A DNA stretch of 64,000 nucleotides, taken from NCBI GenBank assembly GCA_963693305.1, contig OY855905.1, forward strand, positions 45,383,395 through 45,447,394, written 5' to 3'. Every line of letters starts with the position of its first letter. Within the stretch, counting starts at the first letter, position 1. The DNA comes from Meandrina meandrites. Taxonomy: Eukaryota; Cnidaria; Anthozoa; Scleractinia; Meandrinidae. Below the pieces are notes generated by a model, which ran no database searches, was not told the origin of the DNA, and saw only the letters and a program-made list of their open reading frames with translations. This document shows positions 47,398-59,297 of the stretch, one piece after another. The translations under genes and the position numbers were made by a program.

Positions 47398-50300
47398 TTA
47401 AGAGCGCATTTTCTGGTCGATCCAGTTTCTGAACTTGGCAACACGTGCAAACACTGTATATCGCTCTGCTGCAGAGCATCGCGGCGAACCCCAGCTAACA
47501 GCGCCTTGAAGTACCCAGTTCCCTGCGGAATTCTGGCACACGTAAGGACCTCCACTGTCACCATGACAACCACTAAGAATAGTTCCGCTGACGCCAGCGC
47601 ACAGCATGTTGTCGGTTATTTTTAAGCTGGATCCACCTGTCAAAATTACGTTATCAACAGAAGTAAGCAAAATTAACAAAAACAAACAACATTACAATGC
47701 AGATTTCTGAGTAGCAGGTCAAAAGTTAAATTGGGGGGGGGGGGGGGGGGGTTGGGAAATCGTTCCCAGGTGATCTTGTTCAAATCGCACATAAGAAGTA
47801 TAACAGACGTTTCCTTGTTTATGAAAAGGTGACTTTTGTTATATTGTTTTAATAGAGGGGTTTTACCATCAACCCGTGAAAAGTATTTGTTTTTTATTCA
47901 TTTACTTTTTTTTCGTTTGGTGAGCTTCCTTCACTGTACTCTACTCAATGAAAACAAACAAGGAAGCTGTTTGTATGTTTTGTTGATGTTGCTGTAAGTT
48001 GGTTGGCTGGTTATTTAGCTTATCGAGAGCAAAACCAAACTGATCAATCATGAGTCAGTTTTGGCCCGTTTCACTTTACATTTTAGATGGATTGCTCAAA
48101 TAGGTTCCTTGCGTTTTTTTGTTCTCTGTCGAGTGTGATAAATTTAGTTTTCTTTTTTACTAAAATCAATCTAAAAGTATCATAACATGCATTGCACTGT
48201 TGTATTCTGCAGTATTTGCTATTAAAGCAAGGACAACATACCTGGTGACGATGCCAATTTTTGAGCACAAGCGCTGTTTGTAACGGGTGGCATTTTGGCC
48301 TGTTGAAGAATGTTATGGGAAGAGCCAGGATGTTTAATCTTTCCCCATCCTGGAAAAGAAAGCAATAATTAAAATGCAGCTGAGATTACTGTTGTTAGTA
48401 TAGGTAAAATAAATTAGAGAGCAAAGTTGAAAAAAAGGCTTCTTATCTCTTCTTAAGTTGATACTGACAAAATGGCTAAAAATTATAAAATTGAGAGGAT
48501 CAGGGAAGGGGTAGAATTTTTACCTGAGGGTCTCAATGGGGTTAACTGTTAGCCGTAAAACGGCCAAAAATTTAACCGTTAGGCGTAAAAATTGGAAAAT
48601 TTTAACCGTTAGCCGTAAATTATGTTAACCGTAAAAAACCGATCAGTAATTATAAATAAAACAGAATCGGTCACTTCATCGTCCCAGAATGGCTTAAGAC
48701 CTAAAATATGTTCTTCGTTAATGGAAATTAATTTTTACCTTTTAAAAAACAATGGAAATTAATATTTAACTTTTGATTACCGTAATGGAAATAAATTAAC
48801 CGTTAGCCTTAAAAAAGCCAAAATTTTAACCGTTAACCATAACAGGAACCACCCCATTGAGACCCTCTTACCTGTAATAAAGCATTTGGAAGAGGTAGGG
48901 ACCATTTCGTTGTGGGCAGGCAAGCATACAGTTCCCACTCGAGCGTTCAGGGTGGCTGGTTTAGATAACTGTATCAATGCTATGTCGTTATTTAAGACAG
49001 GCGATCCATAATTCTCATGTTTTATCACTCGCTTGGCTTGAATATCTTGCTCAGTTCCCTCGTTGGCATAACGGTTGTGATCACCAAGACGGATCGTATA
49101 ATAACTGGGCGTTCTGTTGAAAGAAAGGCACAACCCCGCTCAACTATTTCACTTTCATGTGAAATCAACTAACCGCTTATTTGTTCAATTTGTAATTTGG
49201 GTGTAAGGTCGTTTGACCATATAAGGTTAAAGAATACGCAAAAATTCCGGCATTTATTAACCCGTATTACACTTTGGGGAGTTAAATAACAAAATGAATA
49301 TAGCAATTACATGTTAGACATTTCACTCATTTTTCTCATTTTCTCCATATTAAAAATATATTATTAAACAGCATTCACCATTTTGAAAAGCATTTTATTA
49401 CAGATTTTTACTTACAAGGTAGATATGCAATGTGCTGCTGTGACTACCCAATCAGGAGCGATCAGAGATCCACCACAACTGAATGACTTTGAGCTTCCTC
49501 TTAGTAGAGCGATCTATCAATGGAAAATGAAGACAAATCTTACCCTTTTAAATATTTATACAAGAGTTCCCATGCTTTATGATGTAATGAAATCTAGTTT
49601 GCCTTCAGCGGTTACAAAGTGCTCTACTTTAAAAGTAGTTTCGACGGTTGTTTGTTTCGGGAGTTAACGCCATTTGGTGCTTAATCTAAGAGAATTCTTT
49701 TCAATTATAACATAAATAAAAATCGCGTGAATTGCATCAGTGCTCTTTTCCAAAAAAAGCAATCAGGAAGTGATGAATATCACAACCTAATAGCAAACTA
49801 GTTTTATGTTAACTTATCCTCAAACCTAATGGTCTTACAAATTATCTCGTGCGTTTAACTGATTTTTACATGAAATTTTGTTCTCACCTGCCAAGGCCAA
49901 TTTCCTGGTTTAGCATCCACTCCTCCAATAACGCGCGTCACCGGAGATTTGCCGCAAGTAGCTGGGGGTGGGGGTGGGGGTGAGGGTCCTGAGCATAAAG
50001 AATATTCCAGTCAGCTTTTAGCAATAATAGCTGCTCGAATTTATTATCGACCAATTTTTTTCTACGGTTGATTGAAAATCGCATCAATTCATCTGGAAAT
50101 TCTCTTGTTGTAATCAAGATAAGAAGTGGACGATGAGTCGGGCAAGGTAGGCTACACCTTGAGGATGATTGGGAAGCTAGCTCAAAACAGAACGAGATGG
50201 TGGTTGGTTTTCATGGACCTATGCTCCACAGGGTGTGGCAAGGTTTAAGTCAAGTTAGCTTTGAACGGTCTACAATTTTTGCATCCCCTCGATTTCTTGA

Positions 50301-53300
50301 ATTACTTTGAATATTACTGCAACGATAGTGAAAGAAAAGGATATCAGTTTTGTTGATTCGCTTTCTTCTATTTTTCGATAATCTTTTGAATGTGTATAAT
50401 TTAATGTAAAAGGACCCTACCTGGACACATGTTGCATGACTTCGGACAGTTTTTTTGGGCCCAAACTTTATTAGCGCTGCAGTAGTTTCCACATGAAGCA
50501 ATAGACGGGCAAATGTCAGCGTACATGGTATTGTCCTTGCAAGCTAAAAATGAGAAAAATGTGATGTGAAAATCGCTGTTTATTGTGGACAAAATATAAA
50601 ATCTATTTTTGTTGTAGAAAGACAATTGTGTGCTTCGCGAAAAAAAAACACTAATACCAACCTCTTTTCATTCATTTATGTGTCACAAACTGTATTAATA
50701 ATGCCGATATTTTACTCACAGAGCGAATAAGATGAAGATGATTTCTCTTATAGCTCACCTGGTGGTGGAGGGGTTGGTGGTTGTGTGGTTGGTGGTCCTC
50801 CGCAGGCTCCAGGCACTGCTGAAATGTCATCAATGGCAGCATCTCCTGTATACGAACTTCCGCGAATACCTTCAAACAACACCTTCGAGAAAAATAAAAC
50901 AATCAATGCGTTCATTTGATAATAGTTAAGCCATGAATAGCTTTATTTCATTTTCTAAAATGTACGAGTAATTTATGCGCCATCATTTCAGTGTCAGTTT
51001 CCCCACGCATTCTCCTTCATTTTTAGATTCTTTTCGTTTCAGCGTGATTTACACTCTCATAAAGCACACAAATTTCAACCAATCACAACGCTTGTTAGAA
51101 TGCTCCAAATAATTTGATTGGCTAACGAGGCAACAGCTGTCAATTACAAACTGAACTTGAGCTTCACTTGAGGTTTCGAGTGAAGAGAGAATGCTTCGAA
51201 GTTCTGTTTTCAATTCAAAAATAACGATGTAAAAGCTATTTGTGCAATGAATCTGGCCGAACTGGGGCGCATGAAAATTTCACGTTTCCAACATGACAAT
51301 TACAAAAGAAAGAGCTCGAAGCTTGCGGGTGAAACTTTCCAAACTGCTGAGCTCAGTTCGAAATGAAGAACAGATGTATTTACGTGAGAGGATTGCCCGA
51401 ACTGGCGACAACATTGGAAAGATTGAATTGCTTCCACTTCGCATCGGAGAGGATGTAAGAGCTTTTAACTGATCACTCGAAGGGTGAGCGCTTCTAAAAT
51501 TCTGTAGACCAACTTACTTTGTTTGTTGTTATAGTCACTTCTGCTTTAAACCAGTTGGTTCCTTGGTCCCCACTCTTGGTGAATACTTTTTTGTTTCCAT
51601 CAAATACGTTTAAAGTCCCCATTGATGACCCATACATATTATAAAAGAAAACAAGGCAGGAAGGTCCGCTGGTCGGTATCCTCACTTCAAGCTTGGCGTT
51701 ATCGCCGGATACTCTTGGGGAAGATGTTTCGATGTAAAGATAACTTCCTATATTAAAAAGACAAGTGACAAAACAGACCATTTTACAATTGTCTGCTAAG
51801 TGACCTGGCCTTTGAACGGCAGCGAGGCTGTAAAATGGCTGTTTTGCAAATAAAGTTGTTCTGATGCTAACTAGTTTGCATTTACATGAGAAAAGCAGAG
51901 AGGTTTGTATAAATGAAAGGTCACCTCAAGCCTCGCTACCATTCAAAGGTCAGGTCACTGAGCAGACATAAAATGGCCTATTTCACTAAGTAAACGTAAA
52001 TAAAAACTTCAATTCTTCCTATTCAAATGTTGCATCCCACACAAAAAGCGAAGTTAATAGCCAAACGAGTCACCGTGAACCTTCGGCCTCCGATCCCTAG
52101 GGTATGAATGCTGTCCATTCTTGCCAAATGGATCGGAGCACACAAATTCCTCTTTTTCATTGTTTTCCTCATGTATAAACCAAGAGTGTCGCTTGCTCTG
52201 AGGCTTGTATTATATAACAGACACTAACCTTTTCCACCGTGCCCAGAAGAGGGACCTGTCGAGCTAGAAGGAGTGGAACCACTTCTGATTGTCCAGTCAA
52301 ACTTATCTGATGAAGACTGGGTCATACCGAGACACAGTCCATTTTCAAAGGTGCAACCTAAACAGACACAAAGTGACCATGAAAAAAAGGAAATTAGTAT
52401 AGATAATTTTTTTAGTAAGAAAATAGTTCGTTAAACAAATAAGTTAGCGTTATAGAATTAGAACAACTACAGAAGCATGTTTAAAGTCAGTCCATAAATT
52501 TAAAGCACTGCTCTTGGAATAGTGACTTTACTTTACTGAATATTTATTCTCAAGCTATGACATTATTTACGCTAGTTCTTTTAGATTCTTTAGGGTATTG
52601 GAGTGACTGGAGTACAATTCGGGAGTAATTGAAATTATCAGCACGATTGCTCCCTGAATCGCACGACACGAGGTCCAATTACTAACTAATAGCATCATAA
52701 CAACATTCGAGATAAGAAAGTCTTTAATGAACTTCTTTAATGTTAAAAAAGGAAAAATATGTTCAAACGGTAACAAGAAGAAAGAACCCATTGAAGTGCA
52801 CGTGATTGATGCGCGAATGGCGTAGTGTCCAATTACAGGTATCTAATTACAAGAAGTTGTAATTGGATAGGTATAATTGGACACCCACGTGATCGCGCGC
52901 CAGTAAAGCGACAAATAGGTGATTATTATTATCAAATATTATTATACCTGAGGCTGGTGGTGTAGTTGCTGGTGGAGGTGGAGTTGCTGGTGGAGGTGTA
53001 GTTACTGGTGGAGGTGGCGTGGGCAGTGTAGAACCTATCTTGCCTAATACCCATGACCTCAAATAACCAACATTGGCGTAGACTCCATATTTGTTTGGAG
53101 CAGCACATCCGTATCCCCAACTAGTGGCTCCCTCTAGATACCATCTACCGTTGAACTCACAAACAAGTGGTCCGCCACTGTCGCCTTGACAAGCATCAAC
53201 TCCTCCTTGGTCCAGACCTGCACACAACATAGTGTCGTCTATTTTGTTCGGATAGCCTTTTAAGCAACGTGATTTCGAGACCAACGGAACGCTAGCTTGC

Positions 53301-56300
53301 ATAAGTACATTGGGCTGACTGCCACCGGATGACAACGTTCCCCATCCTGTTATCCAACACTTCTTATTTGCATTGTCAATTGGAAGAACATTACTTGGGT
53401 TTGACAAACAGACCAGTCCAACACCACGACCAAGAGAAGCAGGCTTAGCAAGTTTGAGGAGAGCGATGTCGTTGCTGTATGATTTTGGCTTGTGATAGTT
53501 TTCATGCGAAATGATTTTTGCGACGTTTATGTTTTGCTCTGTTCCGACAGATCCGCTTACTCTGTAATGAGCTCCCAATCTACAGAAAATAATAATTCAT
53601 CGAAATGAAAGTTAGCAAGAATTCTTTGTATAAAATGGCTTTGTCAAATATTTTGTGTGAATGAACAACTGTTGTCATAAGAATATCATCCAAGACTGCA
53701 ATACGTGTAGTGTTTCCAATTCAGTGCACCCAAAAAGCTGCGTAAATCAAGTTTGTCGTTTCCCTTCTTACATTTATTAGCCTAGGAAGACAGTTTTACT
53801 TTAAGGACGTATTAGAATCATCTTTTTTTAGACCAGCATTGCACTCATGCGTTGGTCGGTCTTCGTCTCTTTGAGATATGACGGAAAGCACTAACCTCAC
53901 TTTGACGCTTGAGGGTGATTTTCCTCTGACACAGTGTGCTGCTGTCAAAACCCAGGAAGGATCAATCAGTGAACCACCACAGAATTGTCTGTTGGAGCTG
54001 CTCATCAACATGACCTGCCATGGCCAGCTGTTTTTGGGAGCTTCTGTTCCACCAACGATGCGAGTACTCGGTCGAGATCCACAAGAACCTGAAAGAAACG
54101 AAACAAATATTTTTTCCATGATAGTGTACTACTTTTAGCTTGTCAGAATAAGGAAAAGCTCTCACTACATTTTTTTTAATTATATTGAGATAGTGCGTGG
54201 TGTAATTTTTCAGCTTTGCTTGGTATTTGACACATCGCTATCATGTATCAGACACAGACTGATCAAATAAACGATGTAAACACATTTATCCAAACAAGAT
54301 GCAAGGTCGAAGTTTGATTCCTAGTATTTTTTGCCGGTACAACTTTGGCCTTACTATTACAAAATTTTACAAAAATTGACTTTGGCAGATTGAAGGTAAA
54401 GTGAGATGCTCAGAGGTGTTTTAACATACTCTCAAATAAATTGAGTTACTGTTGTCCCTATTAAAGAAGGCATGGTGGTTTTGAAATTCGTTACTGTGCA
54501 GCAGTGAACACAATTCATTGAATATCCTACCTGATGGGGGGGCTGGCGTTGGTGGTGGAGGAGGAGTTGCCGGTGGAGGTGGACTGGGTGGTATTATAGA
54601 GCCTGTCTTGCCGATTACCCAAGACCTCAAATAACCAACACTGGCGTAGACTCCATATTTATTCGGAGCAGCACATCCGTATCCCCAACTAGTGGCTCCC
54701 TCTAGATACCATCTACCGTTGAACTCACAAACAAGTGGTCCGCCACTGTCGCCTTGACAAGCATCCACACCTCCTTGGTCCAGACCTGCACACAACATAG
54801 TGTCGTCTATTTTGTTCGGATAGCCTTTTAAGCAACGTGATTTCGAGACCAACGGAACGCTAGCTTGCATAAGTACATTGGGCTGACTGCCACCGGATGA
54901 CAACGTTCCCCATCCTGTTATCCAACACTTCTTGTTTGCATTGTCAATTGGAAGAACATTACTTGGGTTTGACAAACAGACCAGTCCAACACCCCGACCA
55001 AGAGAAGCAGGCTTAGCAAGTTTGAGGAGAGCTATGTCGTTGCTGTAAGCTTTTGGCTTGTGATAGTTTTCATGCGAAATGATTTTTGCGACGTTTGTGT
55101 TTTGCTCTGTTCCGACAGATCCACTTACTCTGTAATGAGCTCCCAATCTACAGAAAATAATATTTCATCGAAATGAAAGTTAGTAAGAATTCTTTGCATA
55201 AAATGGCTTCGTCAAATATTTTGTGCGAATGGCCAACTGTTGTCATAGCAATATCATCCAAGACTGCAATACGTGTAGAACTAACAGAGTGCGACACGAT
55301 CAAACATCCCCAATTCAGTGCACCCAAAAAGCTACGTAAATCAAGTTTGTCGTTTCCCTTCTTACATTTATTAGCCTAGGAAGACCTTTTTTCTTTTAGG
55401 ACGTATTGGAATTATCTTTTGTTTTAAGACAAGCATGACACTAGTGCGTTGGTCGGTCTTCGTCTCTTTGATATATGACGAAAAACACTAACCTCACTTT
55501 GACGCTTGAGGGTGATTTTCCTCTGACACAGTGTGCTGCTGTCAAAACCCAGGAAGGATCGATCAGTGAACCTCCACAGAATTGTCTGTTGGAGCTGGTC
55601 ATCAACATGACTTGCCATGGCCAGCTGTTTTTGGGAGCTTCTGTTCCACCAACGATGCGAGTACTCGGTCGGGATCCACAGGAACCTGAATAAGAGCAGA
55701 CAAATTTAGCAGTTGATTGGTAGGAGCTCGATATTATTTGTTGTATTTTTTTAGAGTTAAGACGGTTTTCAATGAACAATCGAGCAATAAAGGCCAAAAT
55801 AAAGATACCAAAAAGAACTCATAGCATGTGTAACAGTTTCAATACAGTTAAGAAAAACTTATCGAAACTTAAGCTGACCCCGCGAGAGAAAAATGAATTT
55901 GAAGAAATTCGTAATTGTTTTTTTTTTTGCACTTATTAACTCGAATTTTCAGCGGAATCTGTCTTAATAGGAATTCATAAATAATTCAATCACACAGGTT
56001 AAATTTCTTGACACTTAACACTCGCTTTTCAGCGTTCTACTAGTAGTTCACATGGTTCAATTTCAGTTTGATTTTTACTCTCCAATATTTTTTGCCGGAA
56101 AAGCGCACAAAACTTATTTTAATCCTTTCGTAAACTGGAGACTGCAACAAATCGCGTAACGGCAATTTTTAAACATCTTTCACCGTCATAAGAAAATTGC
56201 TCTAACAACTACGTTTTCAAACGAAGAAACTTTTATCACAGGCCTACAGAAAAATGACATTTTCCGTGCACACGACCGTTCATGCGTCTTTATACTAGAA

Positions 56301-59263
56301 ATTCCGCATGACATTTCCGCATACCTTTTTCATGCCAAAATATTTAACACTCTTTTAAAATTTATTTTGTTTGCACTCGTTTGAAGAAAGCAACAGGTGT
56401 ACCTGGAGGTGGAGGTGGAGTTGGCGGCGGCGGTGGAGCTGGAGTAGTACCCGAGCAGCTACCTGGTGTTATTGATACGTCATCAATAGCAATGTCTCCT
56501 CTCCAAGATGATCCTCGGACTCCTTCAAATGTCACGCTAGTCTGGAATGGATTAAATTAAATTAAATTACATTCACTGTTAAAACCAGAAGCCTTTCAAC
56601 ATGCAGTATTAAATCAAAACCCGAATTGTAATGAGTATATTTAGAAATAAGAAGAAATATCAGAGGGCGTGGTTTGGATTAGCTTAATGAGTTTTAACAT
56701 TCAAGAATAAAACATAAAAGTTATGCAGCTTTCTTTCTGATTTATCGGCAAGGTTTTCTCTGCAGTGTAGTATCATTATGTAGACCCCCTCTGTGTAGTT
56801 AATAGTTTGGATTGATTTAATTAGTTTTATCATTTTAATGTTTCAGAATGAACTTACTGGATACCTTAAAACAACCTCCAGCGGTTTTTCTACTCAACAG
56901 TGTACTACACACGAGTACTACATTCGTATTGATTTGTTTAAATTGCAATACACCCACATGCGACTAATTGCTGTTTTAAAAATAAATCAAACAGCAGAGT
57001 GTGTTTTATCAAATTTACAAACAACTAGAAGAGAGATTAAAATAAGACCCCTAGTGGAGTAGTTTTATCAAACTTTTAGGCGTTTAAAAATGTGATGAAA
57101 CATTGTCTCTGATGTTTGATATTTCTCCTCAGCCGAAACTAAATCTAAGTAGTAATCTCTGCTAATTGAGGTTATATATCCAAACCACAGTTACGATTGT
57201 GACTTTCTTTGTTTTTTATTTGATCAATAATTAATGAGAAATTCATTTCCAAAAATGTCGATGTCCTAAGACTTAGTAAACGTTATCAACATTTAATTAT
57301 ATTAATTGACTCTATATTACCTCCACGCTTGAAGTTATAGAACGTTCCACTTTCTCCCACTTATTTCCTTGGTCACCGGACTTGGTAAATATCTTTTTAC
57401 TTCCACTGTAGACGTTAAGAGTTCCCATTGTCGACCCATACATGTGATAAAAGAACTTCAGGCAGAGCATGCCGCTTACGGATCGCTTAAAGACAAGCTT
57501 AGCGTTGTCCCCAGATTGCCTTGGAGATGAAGTTTCGATGTACATGTATTTTCCTAAATAAAATGACAGTTTTAAAATAGAACCAAAATAACGCAGCCAA
57601 GAAAAACCATGCAAATTCTCGCGTCCAGTTGTCTCCCGATAATCAAAGTGTAAACAGCTGAAGTATTTACTACAACATTTACTGAGAAAATCTGCTTTAT
57701 TTTTGTTACGAATATAACATAAAGGCATCAAAAGAAATATCATATTTTTGTCAATGGTATCAACATTTTGTTTTCAGGAAATTTTGAAGTATATTCTAAT
57801 CGTTAAAAGAGAAACGGTTTATACCGAAAGGCATTTGTTTCAGCGTTCGGTTGAAGTAGTGCTTAATGTGGTATGGCATAAATAATTTACTAGAATTTGG
57901 TCAAGCAATACCCAAAGGGGCAACCATTTCCAACCATGTAGCCAGATAAACTATTGGTTCGTAGTATGAAGTGCAGTTCAAGGCATTGCTATTCATTTCG
58001 ATGTGATGTTATCCACGGGCATTTGTGAAGTACTGTTTGCCTAAACTTAAACCCGGCACCAAAACATTTTCCAATAAACTTGGAGAGCGGCAATGTAAAA
58101 ACAATTTGCTTTACCCAAATCGTAACAGAAAGAGTCAGGCCAATCAGTCAATACCCGACCTCTAAACCTTTAAAGTTACCGCGCCTTTGCCCAGGTAAAT
58201 TAAAAAATAGAATGTGACAAGTTTAGCCATCATACCCGAGCCACCATGGCCTGAAGATGGACCAGTGTTCGAAGATGGAGTGGTGCCAGAGCGCAATGTC
58301 CAGTCAAACTTGTCTGATTTGTCTTGTGTCCAGCCAGAGCACAAACCATTGTCAAAGTTGCAGGCGTTTGCTATAGTCAAAGAGTCAAAGAAAAATCGTT
58401 ATTATTTATTTTCTCTTGTAGCACCAGTTAGAAGGCAAGCAAATTCGTATGTTTTAATACAATAAAAAAACAAGCATGATACTTCCAGCCACTCGGTGGT
58501 GGAGTCGGTTGTACTAAAACAGAGAATGTTACATCATTACTATTGAATATTAAATATTTATTATAATAAATGCAAAAAAGATTCTATTGATCTATTCCCA
58601 ACTACATTTTGATCAAGAAGTAAAGTAAATAAGTAGGTAGATAGGTTAGTAAGAAAGTAAGTAGGTCAACTTAAGGTTTAACTTTCAACTTAACCTTTGA
58701 CGACATTTACACAAAATATATTAATCTACATAAAACAGGCAAAAGGTAAAAAATTCGTTGCCCGAAATCAATTTTTGACTTGTTGTTAATTAAATTCATG
58801 TATTACCAGGTCCTCCAGAACACTTGTACATCCTTTTCACTTCTTCAATATCGATTGCACTGAGCCCAGAGCGCTGACCAAGTGTAACCTACCATTAAAA
58901 GATTATAGATAAAAACGACTTTCCAAAAAATCAATAAACCAAAGTGATAGAGTGGTCCAGCATAATTACATGTTCGCGCAGTGGTTAGAAACAACTTTAC
59001 TCACTCCTATTCATCTCTTGACAGATTTTGGTTTAACATTACCTTCTTTGTTTTTGTTTGTTTATTTGTTTGTTGATGTAATGTATATGAAATGATTCAT
59101 ATGTGAACTGCGGATATATATGAAGGTGATATGTGATCTTCGCAGTGAATTTCCAATTTAAGCAATTGGAATAAAGAAGCCTGAAAAAAATTAGGGCTCA
59201 CAATTGACCTCGCTCCCAATGTGTGGCTTCATAGCTCAGTTGGTAGAGCATCGCACCGGTATC

Positions 59264-59297
<34 letters not shown>

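Larger units (their letters stand above)
47398..49988 (-). other. Module: elastase/chymotrypsin-like S1 (SP3) of the polyprotease
   Basis: Five exons, residues about 1172-1433. [10 protein letters not shown] precedes IGG (VIGGVDAK, Val then Ile as new N-terminus); the boundary intron falls right after NWPWQ. His57 is in TAAHC, Asp102 in NDIALIQL and Ser195 in GCHGDSGGP. Ser189 and a Gly190 suggest a pocket for non-basic residues. It is closest to the truncated gene at 25.7-27.9 kb and to the dead exon at 45.5 kb. The stop follows IDQKMRS. Confidence 0.75.
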
